Of a stretch of 64,000 nucleotides of DNA, positions 43,514-53,996 are shown piece after piece. The position numbers and the translations under genes are program-made. The notes beneath the pieces are model-generated. The model made no database searches. It saw only the letters and a program-made list of their open reading frames with translations, and had not been told where the DNA came from. Positions within the stretch are counted from its first letter, which is position 1, and each line of letters starts with the position of its first letter. This DNA comes from Cymodocea nodosa (Eukaryota > Streptophyta > Magnoliopsida > Alismatales > Cymodoceaceae): assembly GCA_036874045.1 (NCBI GenBank), contig CM072343.1:8576001-8640000 (forward strand). The letters are read 5' to 3'.

Positions 43514-45609
43514 TGTTGAGGTTTTTGTTGTCCCCAAAATAAGATCTTAAAACTTACAAAGGGACCAAAATGATAAAACATTAAACTCAAAACTCATTTT
43601 AAAATAACCGCAAGCACACGGTACAATTATAATATACTTCGACAAGTACGGGTCGAATCTACAAGGATTTGGCTTTTACAAAATATTTCTAAGGTGAAAA
43701 AACAATAATAATTACAAGTGATTCAAAACTTATCAAAAATTCACTCAATAGAGTATAAATTCCTCATTTCCATTCATAAAACACTAACTCACTACAGCAC
43801 AGAATCTTGAAATTCAGTCAAGTTCACACATATCCTCCTCTCAGTATCTCAATAGTAAAATACATTAAAAATATCATATTGAGTATTCATTGGTCTAACT
43901 TTACAACCCGACTAATTTCGTTAAAAGATCTGAAATAGTCAAGCGTTGGCAATGCTTTTCTTACAAACACGTAGACTGGCAATTAACATCCTTGAATTGC
44001 GCACAGTTACTAAAAATGGCATAAGATTATCAAATCTTCACGAAAGTTGCAAAATCGGTGTGCTTCGAAACTTAACTCATTCATCTAACAAAGAAAATTT
44101 ACAGAGGTCTATTTCATGCTGTAGATAAAAAGATATCGAATTTGGCACTGAAGCAAAAATTGGGTGAAAAATGACAGGATGTGCTAGATGCAACATCAAC
44201 AAAATAAATTGGAAAACCTATACAAATCGATTGGAAAAATTCTAAAAACTATACAGGAGTAAAGTAAACTCGAAGCTCTACAAAATAGAATAAAAAACTA
44301 AAGCAAAACATCATTGGACCAGTGAGTTATGACCTAAACAAAATCGTCAAATTTACAAGATTCTAAACCAACGATCAACATCCACAAATTAGTTTGTTAG
44401 CATACACATATTCACATATGCACAAGATTCAAACCCAAATTCGTTTCCATTCATTCAAAATAAACATAATAAACTACTAAAATGAAAGTTATATGATTAA
44501 ACTACAATGTAACATTACAACTAAACCTAAAACTACAACTACCCTACTGAAGTTACAAATAACTCAACTTTAAACAAGAAAATGAAAACCTAAAGAGCTA
44601 AACCAATGCAACCCTTTTTACCTTGAAGTGTAAACTTGTTTTGGAGAAGAATGGTGCATGAGATGTGCTCTTAGCCATCCTCCTAGCCAAGAATTTCGTG
44701 GCTGTCACCACACGAGTTCTCTTCCAGAAGCGGGAGGTCTTCAAACACCACCAAACACCAAGAAACAAGTAGTCATCCACCTAGAGTCCACAACCCTTGC
44801 CTTTCTTCTACTAGGACTGATCCATGGAAGAGGGGAGACATTTGCACAGTTTTAGATGTGCTCCAAACAGTACCCACAAGGTCTGGAAAAGATGCCCTAG
44901 ACGTCCTCCTACTAGCAACCACCAAGAGAGGAGAAGAAGAGGTTGGCCGAACATTGTCTTTCACCTTGGAGCTCCACGAGAGGGGGGAGAAACACCACCT
45001 TTCACGAATTCTTGAGGGAGGGAGAGGGGCTGACGACTTTCAAGGGCTGGAATGGGGGAAAGCTTGTCCAAGAGGGGGGATTTGTTGGCCTTGCCTCTCC
45101 TTTTATAGAGGCTCCAAGTGGTGGAACTTGATCTCCACCTTTGATCTTCAATCCAAGGGCCAAGATTCCTCCTATCTTGATTTGCTTTATTTTTCTTATT
45201 CTTCAACCTATAAAACTCAAATAAATACATTAAAACACTTAAGAAATAAGATAAGATATATTCCTAAACATGGATACTTCAAAAGGGCCAAAAATCACAT
45301 TTTTCATTGAATTTCAGAAATACCCATGTACTTATTTAAATAATTAATCCTAAGTGCTAAAGTAAATTTAATCTACTTAATAAAATGAAATTGTGTTGCC
45401 ACCAAGATGTAAATGTGTTTACATGAAATGCTAAATAACAAATAGAGTCTCATTTATGCATTACTTTCTTCATTTAATTCCATAACTACATTATTTACTA
45501 AAAATGCATTATAACTTAAATCTTCGTTAAACACTTATGAGTATATGGTTTTAAGCACATAAAATGTATCAATTAACTATATAAAATATGCATAAATTAT
45601 GACTCTACA
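43514..45609 (-). repeat. Solo LTR of another gypsy family in copia B accessory ORF
   Basis: 2096 bp with TG...CA ends (TGTTGAGG left, CTCTACA right) and a perfect ACAGG duplication at 43509-43513 and 45610-45614. The copia protein reads NHIQ / VNWYDIF across the site when it is removed. On the minus strand a TATAAAAGG box lies at about 45103-45111. CCGTGTGCTTGCGG with GATTCGACCCGTAC on that strand is the R/U5 landmark of Tat/Athila-type LTRs. Sequence differs from the other Athila LTRs here. 44600-45150 is richer in GC, but I support no gene in it. Confidence 0.85.
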
Positions 45610-45614
45610 ACAGG

Positions 45615-46117
45615 TGAACTGGTATGATATTTTTGTTTCTCATATCTTACATTTGCAGAGTAAATTATTTTATGGTGATACAATTTTGAGAATTGTGGCA
45701 AGTCAAACAGATATTACTCCTTGGCCATAGAAAAGATTAAAGTCAAGATCTTTCTCTGCAAAGGAACTCCAAAAATACCAGGAATTAGATACACCTGTAG
45801 TTCGACAACAACAACAACAAGATAGCCAAACACAGTCACAACAGCAACAGCAACAATCAACACAATTTTCAGAACAACAGCAACATACAGATATCAATAC
45901 AAGTATACATATAGATATAAATACAGGTATACAGATAGATACAAATACAGGTATACATACAGACATCCATACTGAATTTTTATAGCAACCATCACAAGTT
46001 TCACAAAATAATTTAGATCAAGCAGTAATTGATCAAATAAACAGAGTAAGTACAGAAATTGCAAAGCAAATTTCAGACACTCTGATTAGTATTTTTCAAA
46101 GACAAAGAGGCTTGTGA
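45615..46117 (+). pseudogene. Copia B accessory ORF, part 2
   Basis: Continues as VNWYDIFVSHILHLQSKLFYGDTILRI, similar to the Athila YGDLIPLL segment. A polyglutamine-rich stretch (about 45810-45890) and a short repeat of the type DINTGIHID (45893-45975) follow, then a helical end, stop TGA 46115-46117. Stops near 45730 and 45985. The Gln-rich tail is not in the copia A or Athila versions, so the C-termini differ between elements while the core is shared. Confidence 0.75.
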
Positions 46118-46408
46118 TTATACAAATTATGTATTACATGATTTATGTATTGTAATTTGTTACCAAAAATATTATGTAAACTGTTTACTACATTTAATAC
46201 TCATGTGATTATTTTTCACAGTTTATATTTAAACAGTTTATGCTTAATCCATGACAGTTATGCATGTTTAAAAATATCTTTTTGAACGATATGTACTTAG
46301 AATATTTTTCTTCTTTACATTTTATTTACTTTTTATAATGCCAAAAAGGGGGAGAAGAGATAGATTATTTGACTTATTAGGTTTTGACATCATCAAAAAG
46401 GGGGAGAT
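46118..46408 (+). promoter_or_regulatory. 3' UTR and polypurine tracts of copia B
   Basis: Short AT-rich UTR with two purine runs, AAAAAGGGGGAGAAGAG (about 46345) and AAAAAGGGGGAGAT (46395-46408), the latter abutting the LTR. The block GACATCATCAAAAAGG between them is the same as at the end of copia A and typical of SIRE-type elements. Confidence 0.8.
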
Positions 46409-47939
46409 TGTTAGGAATTTTGTTTTGATGATATATGCTTTATTAAAGTTTTTAAATAAGTTTAAATAATATTCTCTAAGTATAATAGTTAACAGATTAT
46501 CAGAAAGTTTCATTTTTATGTCAGATAAGTTAAGTTTTCCGAAGAGTTAGATTTTCGATAGTTAAACTTTCGGATAATTAACGTTTCATTTTTGTCGAAT
46601 AGTTTATGTTAAAAACTCGTATAGTTAAGTTATCTACACGTGTGTTTTTAATGTTTTAAGTTGTCACGCATTTTCCATATGCGTTCGGGAATGAAAATCG
46701 AATAGTTAGATAACTGTTCGAGTTTTTATACGCATGTATAGATAAGTCTTCGAGTTTTATAAAATGACTAACAAACACATAAGTTTGCTATGTTTAGTCA
46801 CGTGTTTTGCAGGTGCAAAAACTTGAAGAGTTACAGATAAATATTTGAGTTTTTACAGGACTTAAAGGATAAGTGTTCGACTAAATAGAAGACTTAGAAG
46901 ATATTCTACAAGACTCCAGGAAGATAAAGTCTTAGTGAATCTACGAGTGGAGCTCGTGGAAATTCAAAATGATAGTGGAGAAAGTGGAAACTCAAAAAGA
47001 TAGTAATTTGGATTAAAGAAAAAATTAGTACATGGATTAGGGATTATGGATTGTGGATTAAGTGGATGAACATGCTGAACGTGAAAACATAGTTCGACTA
47101 CTAATAGAGAGTATGAGCTACATTACAACAAGAGGATCCCAATCTTAAAAGCCAAGTCTGAATATTCAATCTGGATTCCTAACTGAAAAGTTAAGTTTGA
47201 ATATTCATATTTTGAAAAATTCTCCAACATTAGAAGAGGTTCAAAATTCCAAGCTATTTCAGAAAATGAGCTGCAAATGCAAGAAGTCCGGAAATTTGAT
47301 AACTAGAGAAGAAGAGATACAGTAGCTGAGCAAAGAGAAGAAAAGAAGCTGTGTGCATAAAGATCAGGTTTTATACAATTCAAAATTAGGTGAACGTGAA
47401 AACATAGTTCGACTACTAATAGAGAGTACGAGCTACATTACAACAAGATGATCCCAATCTTAAAAACCAAGTTTGAATATTCAATCTAGATTCCTAATTG
47501 AAAAGTTAAGTTTAAATATTCATATTCTGAAAAATTCTCCAACATTAGAAGAGGTTCAAAATTCCAAGCTATTTCAGAAAAGGAGCTACAAACGCAAGAA
47601 GTCTGGAAATTCGATAACTGGAGAAGAAGAGATACAGAAGCTGAGCAAAGAGAAGAAAAGAAGCTATGTGCATAAAGATCAGGTTTTATACAATTCAAAA
47701 TTAGTTTTGAATAAGAGCTTTGTTTTTCTATTTGAATTGTATATCGAACATTACTGTATCAAAACTTTTAAGAAGGGAATTGAGCTGAAAAGATATTGTA
47801 AATTCTATCTTTAAAGATTATAAAGAATAGAATTTCGTTTACAAGTGTTTTGTGCTCTTGTTTTATCCCCTTGTATTTTAATTACTAAAGACACAATTCA
47901 CCCCCCCTCTTGTGATACAGACGATCCTACACACACTAC
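46409..47939 (+). repeat. 3' LTR of copia B with internal tandem duplication
   Basis: Starts TGTTAGGAATTTTG, ends GATCCTACA, 1531 bp against 1215 bp for the 5' LTR. The difference is a tandem duplication with 315-nt period (47077-47391 and 47392-47706). The two units have since diverged at many sites. The LTR end is followed by the CACAC duplication. Confidence 0.92.
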
Positions 47940-47944
47940 CACAC

Positions 47945-48797
47945 ACTGCCAACCACACTTTCTTCATTTTTTCTCCTCTTCTTTTATATTTCTTCAGTAG
48001 TAATTGCTTCTGCTTTAGATGATCGGTTGGATTTCCTTCATTCAGATCAACGATGGTGATTTCTTCTCGCTTCCACGAGTGAATTTTTGCGTGATACGTG
48101 CAATCGTGGTTTTCCTTCAAATGTCCTGTTTCTGTAACCGCTATGGTGGCATATTAGAAAATAAATGGTCCGTGGAGTTACAGATAACTCAACGAACTTA
48201 CTTCGTTGATTTAACTATAAAACACGTGCAATAAAGAAATAAGCTGCTAACATAACGCGCTACCTTAGTGTGTATTCATATAACTCAACGCGTACAGTTA
48301 TACTAACTTAACGAGTTAAACATGTACATCTCACGTGATATACTAAAGCATTTAAATTCAACACGTGCATAATTCTAACTTAACAAGTTCAAATATTTCG
48401 AACACTTACGAACCTAACTATTCGATGACCAGATACATTTCAGATAGTTAACAGATAACTTACCGAAAATCCACTTAAGTCATGCATTATGGTTTAAACA
48501 CGTGTACTTCAGGAAATAATAGAATATTCTTTAAAACATAACTGTCCGATACATTAAACATAACTCTCAGAAATAATAGAAAATTCGGATACTTAAGAAT
48601 TTCACAGCCTGTAATTTACCGACAATTCAGAAATGTATTAAATTAACCTTAATTCCCTGAATTTATGCAGATTCTTTTATTAAAGCATATAACAGTGCAA
48701 TTATAACATAATGGCTTAATTCTCATATGATAAGCTAAATATTATGCAATTAACCATCATTTAACCATTAATATTATGCACTTTTTCATTCTAAACA
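47945..48797 (-). repeat. Athila-1 5' LTR, outer part
   Basis: The outer 853 bp of the LTR interrupted by copia B, ending TCTAAACA at 48797 (TGTTTAGA on the minus strand). It contains type II hairpins near 48170-48210 and type I hairpins to 48600. The block at 48244-48390 (CTAACATAACGCG, ACTTAACGAGTTAAACATGT, CTAACTTAACAAGTTC) also occurs in copia LTR C. Confidence 0.88.
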
Positions 48798-48982
48798 ATG
48801 CTCTACTGCACATGAAGCTTGGCGTGCAATATAAATTACTTATGAGGGAACTAATGAGGTGAAGGATACAAAAATAAGTATCCTACTGAGAAAATATGAG
48901 ATGTTCAAAATGAAAGAGAATGAGAGTATCATTGATCTTATATCTCATTTCATTGAGATCATAAACGGATTGAAAAATCTTG
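48798..48982 (+). pseudogene. gag: Copia gag fragment flanking Athila-1
   Basis: Reads STAHEAWRAI, one stop, then ITYEGTNEVKDTKIS, RKYEMFKMKENESI and HFIEIINGLKNL. This is collinear with the copia B gag (EIWHALEVANEGTNQ, KYKLFKM). It is cut on the left by Athila-1 and on the right by an inverted copia LTR. It is the outermost host layer seen here. The rest of this element is not recognisable in the window. Confidence 0.8.
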
Positions 48983-50512
48983 TGTAGGATCGTATGGCTA
49001 CACAAGAAGGGGGTGAATTGTGTTTTTCAACATTTTCGATTATAATTGAAACTTCAAAACTCAAAAACAAGTCGAGACACTGTTTTCATAAAATCATTTT
49101 TATTCAAGGTTTCAATTACAATATACAATTCAATTCTCCTCAAAAATTGTAGATGCAATTATATATCAATACCATGTTTCATCTATACAATTTCATAACT
49201 ACAAACAGAGAACTAATTTACGGAATTTAAAATATTTCTCCCTATTTGAAATCTTTCTTCTTCTTCTTCTTTTTCTTCTTTAGCAATTTTTCAGTGACGA
49301 ATATCTTGTCTTTCTCTGCTTCACCGAATTTGCTTTCTCTTGATACTTCAGATCTTCAATGACATAAATCTGACTTTTTCTACTTCACTGAATTTTCTTC
49401 CATCTAAGAGCTTTTCCCTGAAAAAGGTGTTTTTGATCCCTGAAAAGATTTTTCATTTAGTGTGCAGGGATAACTAATCAACGAGAATTCTACGCCTTTT
49501 ATACTATATCTTCATTTCATGGATATCCTCCACGTTTAATCACTACTAGTTTTCCACTTCTTCACGTCTTCTCTTTCTCCTTTATCGAAATACACACATT
49601 CTAACCCACGTTTACATTTCGAATTTTCTTCAATCATCAATCTTGGATCTTTGAAAAATTTTCTGCAAAATAAACTTTCTTGTCTAAAATTTTTCATCAA
49701 GTATAAAAGAAGTCGTTACTTTAATGTTAACTAAACAAGTAACACAAGTAGATATATAACTTAACGTTTCTAACTTAACGAGTTCCTCATGTGCCAACTC
49801 ACATGACAAGTCCTGTAGCTAACTCAACGAACTAAGTCTTTGGTGTTACGCTAACTCAACGAACTAACTTTGTGGTGTTACGATAACTCAACGAACTATC
49901 TTCGTTGTGTTACAGATAACTCAACGAACCAGTAATAAACAAATGTTTTTATAATAAGAATTTTACCACGTGCAAAAATAACAACTTAAGTTTTATAACG
50001 CTAACCTAACGCGTTGCCTTAGTGTTCAATATAGCAACTCAACGCATGTAGTTATGTTAACTTAACGAGTTAAACATGTGCACCTCATGTGATACAATAT
50101 AACATTCATAACTTTTAATTCACCACGTGTATAACACTAACTTAACAAGTTCGTTTCTTCTTCTACTCACTAACTTAACGAGTTCTCACGTGACCTATTT
50201 TGACCTTGAAGCCTCTAACTTAATGAGTTCTCATGTGACCTCTATACAAATAACACTCTAATATAACGAGTTGTCTAAACGTGCACTGTTCATTATATAG
50301 AAAATATAACTTTAAAACATATCATGGTTTTCGATAAAAACACATGTTAACTTAATGTTTAGTTAAATGAGAAATTAATGCAACAAAATAACTAGGTATT
50401 TAACTTAGTATAATTTCAGATCCAATACAGACAAGTATTTATATTAGTAAGCTTTTTTTGTATTAATTGATGTTTTTAATTTATTTTCACAAGCAATAGT
50501 AATTAAGTAAAT
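48983..50512 (-). repeat. Copia LTR C, inverted
   Basis: Starts TGTAGGATCGTATGG, the inverted end of a copia LTR (copia B ends with the same CGATCCTACA). An AGAAGGGGGTGAATTGTG block follows. The outer end is not seen, because copia D begins at 50513. It contains a type II series (49790-49935, ACTCAACGAAC repeats), CCACGTG cores near 49971 and 50123, and the block 50000-50154 shared with the Athila LTR. Whether it is a solo LTR cannot be decided. Confidence 0.7.
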
Positions 50513-51315
50513 TGAAAGGATCGAATGGCACACTAGAGGGGGGGTGAATAGTGTCTTAATTAAATTTATTTTTCTTTTAAGTTTTTCGGAAGCTGTTGAC
50601 ACTAACGAACCCTGATTAATTGATTTTGGAATTAAAACTTGTAGTGTAGAAAGTAAAGAATACAAAGAGATTTATAGTGGTTCCCCAAATTAGGTAGTCC
50701 ACTCCTCAAGGTCACAACCTTGAGAATTCCACAAAGTGCTTTTAAGGCTAAGCACAAACCTTAAACAAGTTGCTTTTGCAAGCTAAACAACAACCTTACA
50801 GATGTTTTTAAAGGCTAAACAAAAACCTCACAGAAAGCACTAACTTTGTGTACTCAAGATCCCAATCTTGAGCAAGTGAAGTATCACACTTCACTCTCTT
50901 CACCAAGGCCTCGACCTTGTGAAGGTATACTCACAACACCCTTGTGAGTTAGGGTTTTAAAGCAAACGAGAAAACAGTTTAAAACCAAGAGTCACAGACT
51001 CAAAATGAAAAAGACACACAACACAAGGTCAACTCTTAAGAAGAGTTGATTTATAAAGCTCTAAGGGGAATTCTTGATTGATTTGCAGCTTTTGATCTTC
51101 TGAGCTTTGTTGCAAACGAATCTTCAGAATGTTTGCAGAATTGCTGAGCAGACAATTTCTCCTTTTGAGTGTTGAAAAAATTCTGTGTGTTTTTATTTCA
51201 GTTTTCTGCAAATCCTCTTTATTCTTCCTTCGAGATTTGCATAGGTGGAAAGAATTTTGAAATGGTCAGATGCCTTATGTAGTAATTCATTTTTAACAAC
51301 CTTCAATCATAATAA
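50513..51315 (-). repeat. 3' LTR of copia D, truncated
   Basis: Matches the copia A LTR from its end (6934) back to about 6500, with extra sequence at 50700-51210 including repeated AGGCTAA(A/G)CA and ACCTTA units. The minus-strand TATA lies at about 50671-50677. U3 is missing. At about 51315 the LTR meets the accessory ORF directly, so the polypurine tract and U3 were deleted. Confidence 0.75.
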
Positions 51316-52453
51316 AGTCGAGATCTGATTGTTCATTTTGTTCAATAGATATTTCCATTGATACATGTTGTGAATTCTTAGACTCTACTTCTATAGATTC
51401 TAAAGAAGGCTGGTTGACATTTAGCTCTTTTGGAGTCTTAACTTTTTCAATATCTACTACTCTAGACAATTCAGCCTGTGAACTAGTTACTACCTCAACA
51501 TTGTCAATTATATTTGCAAGAACTTGTTCTATGTCTGTTTCCTGATGCTATGATTGTTCAATTTCTACATCATCAAGACTTGTACTAAGAGAAAAACTTG
51601 AGCAAATATTTGACTTGGATTTCTTCTCAAGTTTTCTAGTAAGAGAAAATAAAGTCTCATTATCTTCATTAGTTTTTGTATGCTCAGAATTGATGAGTTT
51701 TTCAGATGCACTAAAAGGTACAATGTTTAGACATACATTGTCCTTTGGAAATAAATGCTCATCTGATTTTTCTTTTCCAACAGACTTTGTTTCCTTAGAC
51801 ATAATTTTTCTGATTTTTCTTTTTCTATAACAAGTCAGTTTCTCCTCTTCAAGTATTTTGGTTTTCTTTTGAAATTACTCCATAAAAGTTTTCTAGTTTA
51901 ATTCTTCTAAGACACTTTCTATTGCTACTGCCTTTCGAAGACATTCAACTTTTCTTTGATCCATAGCAACATTTGATTGTTTTTCTTATGAATACAAAGG
52001 AGTAGGAATAGCAGATTCATGTTCTTCCTCAAATGCATGTAGTCGTGTACCACTCAGAGGGGTTTGAGGAATTCTATTCGAAGAACCTACACCTTTTTCC
52101 ATATATTTTGCATACTGTTTCAGAAATGCAATTTTAGCACATTTCATTCTGTATTCTCTATCATATTTAATTTGAATACCCATGTACTTAATACTTTCAT
52201 CAGTGTTATGAAGTTCTAATCTAACTTCATTTACTATTCCTTTAGGAAAGAAGTAATCACTATAAATTTCTACTAACCTTTTGTCTACTTGAAGTATTTT
52301 CTTAAACCAAGCGCGTGGAACTTCATCATGGTCTATTTCTTTTCCTTTTTCATCTCCTCTGCTTTTTCCTTTTCCTTTGTCACGACCTTTGTAGTACTTG
52401 GAGACCATCGTCGTAGGTTGTAACAGGAACAAGCGAGAAAGATTTTCAAACAA
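51316..52453 (-). pseudogene. Copia D accessory ORF
   Basis: One frame on the minus strand. ATG 52408 (MVSKYYKGRDKGKGK) is the better start, since it lies about 92 nt after a TATA-like TATTTAAA. ATG 52453 would leave only about 40 nt. The N-terminal part is very basic, then helical (RAWFKKILQVDKRLVEIYSDYF, KCAKIAFLKQYAKYM). A Ser/Glu-rich tail has stops near 51984, 51910, 51890 and 51546. The YSRPV core domain of the other accessory ORFs is not present. The ORF was probably shortened by the deletion that joins it to the LTR. Position after pol makes it the counterpart of the copia A and B accessory ORFs. Confidence 0.65.
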
Positions 52454-52740
52454 AGTTTACGAGTAATCTAAGTGCCCATGTAGTAAGTGTTTAAATAGGG
52501 TTTTAGGTGAATAACACAATGTGTATAGTAGTTGGGTTTGGATTTTAAAAGACTATTGAATAAAGTTTATTCAATCAAGGTACCTGAAATATTCAAGTAT
52601 AACTCGTTGAGTTAACTAACCTAACGAGTAAAACGTTGTCTAGAGGTAGTTTTACACATTACCTTACATAACATAACATTCAGTTAATACACTTTACTAA
52701 AACCAAGTTTCGGATGCTTTCAACTGAAACTTCCGAAGAC
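52454..52740 (-). promoter_or_regulatory. Promoter-like region before copia D accessory ORF
   Basis: On the minus strand: CTTCGGAAGTTTCAG with CTGAAAGC-type partner and CATCCGAAAC (about 52710-52735), a long inverted repeat CTCGTTAGGTTAG ... TAACTCAACGAG (about 52601-52628), and ACCCTATTTAAA (52490-52502) combining a telo-box-like AAACCCTA with a TATA-like box. Function is inferred from the same layout in the other elements. Confidence 0.45.
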
Positions 52741-53996
52741 AACACACATGCTACAATTAACATATATAAAACATTATCTTGAGAACATTGTAAACTATTC
52801 TAATATTCCTTTTTTGAATCTAAAATAGTTTGTTTGTCTTTTAAATTGTTTCATTAAGATCTTAAGAGGACTAAACTCAGATTAACCAAGATTTGTATTC
52901 TGAATTATATTAATCTGTTTTGGACATTGTTATTCCTCCTCCTACAAATATACTTCAAATATATTCAATAACATACAAAATATATTTGTATAAAATAGAT
53001 GTTAATTATAACTACACTTTAAATTTTCTTTTCAAATGATTTCTATCATCCTTAATTTATCATAAATGATTTCAAGAATCAACTTCATTCGTATATGAAT
53101 CAAAACATAACTTTAAACTCAATATGATTAACACAAGAAGAATAAAAGAATGTATCTCAAATAAATATAGTCAAAAGTACTAATGTTGATTCAATAAATC
53201 AGTAGTCATATTGGTAGAAATTGTATTCGATTCAAAGATATCTGTAATTAATGAATTATTATTATTATTATTATTTAAAAACAGTAAACATTGATAATTT
53301 TCTTTAAAAGTTAGTTTGAAAAGCTTGAATCATACAAGAGCTTTCTAATGTACTCGTGTAATGAGCTTTCAGTCAACAATCCCAGATCTGATTAGGACCT
53401 TAGGTTGTTAGATTTAAAGAATCCTTTTTGAGGACAACAATCCTTGCATACCTATTTGCTCAAGTACAAAAGGCTTGTGATCAAATTGATCAATAAACTC
53501 TCAAAGATTTTCACTTTGTAAGTACTTTTCATTTTAAGCATAGTATATATGTATTCCATTAATACAGATGCAATAAAACACAAATCTCATACAATTTTTA
53601 CGTCTATGATTTTACTGAAAATATCAATCAGTTTCAATAAGCTCATACTTTTGATTAATAGTTTAAGATGATTTACATATAAATTATTTTACAAGTTTAA
53701 TCAAGCAAGTCAAATTCATGCATGATCATATGTACTGTCATTGATCCAAAGAAAATCACTTACTCAAAATTTTAGGATTTCAGAAGTATTTAAAGTTTTT
53801 CATTTACACTTCCACTTAAAATTTTGAAAACCATTAAAATTGATAAACTACATAAAATCAATAAGATACTACTATGATTTTACAATGAATACATAGTATC
53901 TTATGCAGTAGTTTAGATATTTATGATAAGTATATAATATCTATGAGGTAAACAACATCATCAACAAAATTTATCTTTTTGTGAAGTTTAAGCATT
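52741..53996 (-). other. Athila-3'UTR-like spacer of copia D
   Basis: Read on the minus strand, about 53870-52950 parallels Athila-2 28830-29700. Shared stretches include ACATATGAT, AAAGTATGAGCTTATTG, TATTTTCAGTAA, CTCTTGTATGATTCAAGCTT and AGAAATCATTT-type strings. The candidate RNA element is at about 53325-53490. There is no Athila LTR start and no target duplication that I can see. A 15-bp ATT run lies near 53259-53273. No gene. Confidence 0.6.
53325..53490 (-). ncRNA. Candidate structured RNA element, copia D copy
   Basis: Minus-strand copy of the block at 29134-29300. End segments GTACTTG and CGAGTAC pair fully with one G-U. The inner hairpin CCTAAGGTC with GATCTGGG pairs by G-C and G-U changes relative to Athila-2. 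The block lies between pol and accessory ORF rather than before an LTR. Confidence 0.4.

Larger units (their letters stand above)
16485..47939 (+). mobile_element. Copia B, SIRE/Maximus-like, full span with nested insertions
   Basis: 5' LTR 16485-17699 and 3' LTR 46409-47939 flank gag, pol and the accessory ORF in one orientation. CACAC target duplications lie at 16480-16484 and 47940-47944, and the target is the LTR of Athila-1. Three elements are nested inside: Athila-2 (17875-32468), a solo Athila LTR (35530-37527) and a solo gypsy-type LTR (43514-45609). Each has a perfect 5-bp duplication, and removing each makes the copia protein frame continuous across the site. The first LTR base is mutated (GG instead of TG). 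Confidence 0.92.
6935..48797 (-). mobile_element. Athila-1, gypsy element, minus strand, interrupted by copia B
   Basis: Read on the minus strand, the 5' LTR starts TGTTTAGAATG at 48797. It is broken by copia B (16485-47939), resumes at 16484 and ends at 15270. Primer binding site, gag fragment, pol, spacer and accessory ORF follow to 6940. The left end is where copia A inserted. The distal part, expected to match 25620-29823 of Athila-2, would lie left of copia A outside the window. The outer right flank, 48798 on, is a copia gag fragment, so Athila-1 itself inserted into a copia element. Only the right target flank is visible, so its duplication cannot be confirmed. Confidence 0.85.

Noticed and set aside
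44598..45310. Several overlapping ORFs on both strands around 44.6-45.3 kb
   Set aside because: They lie in a GC-richer part of a solo LTR with clean TG...CA ends and target duplication. No domain or codon pattern supports a gene.
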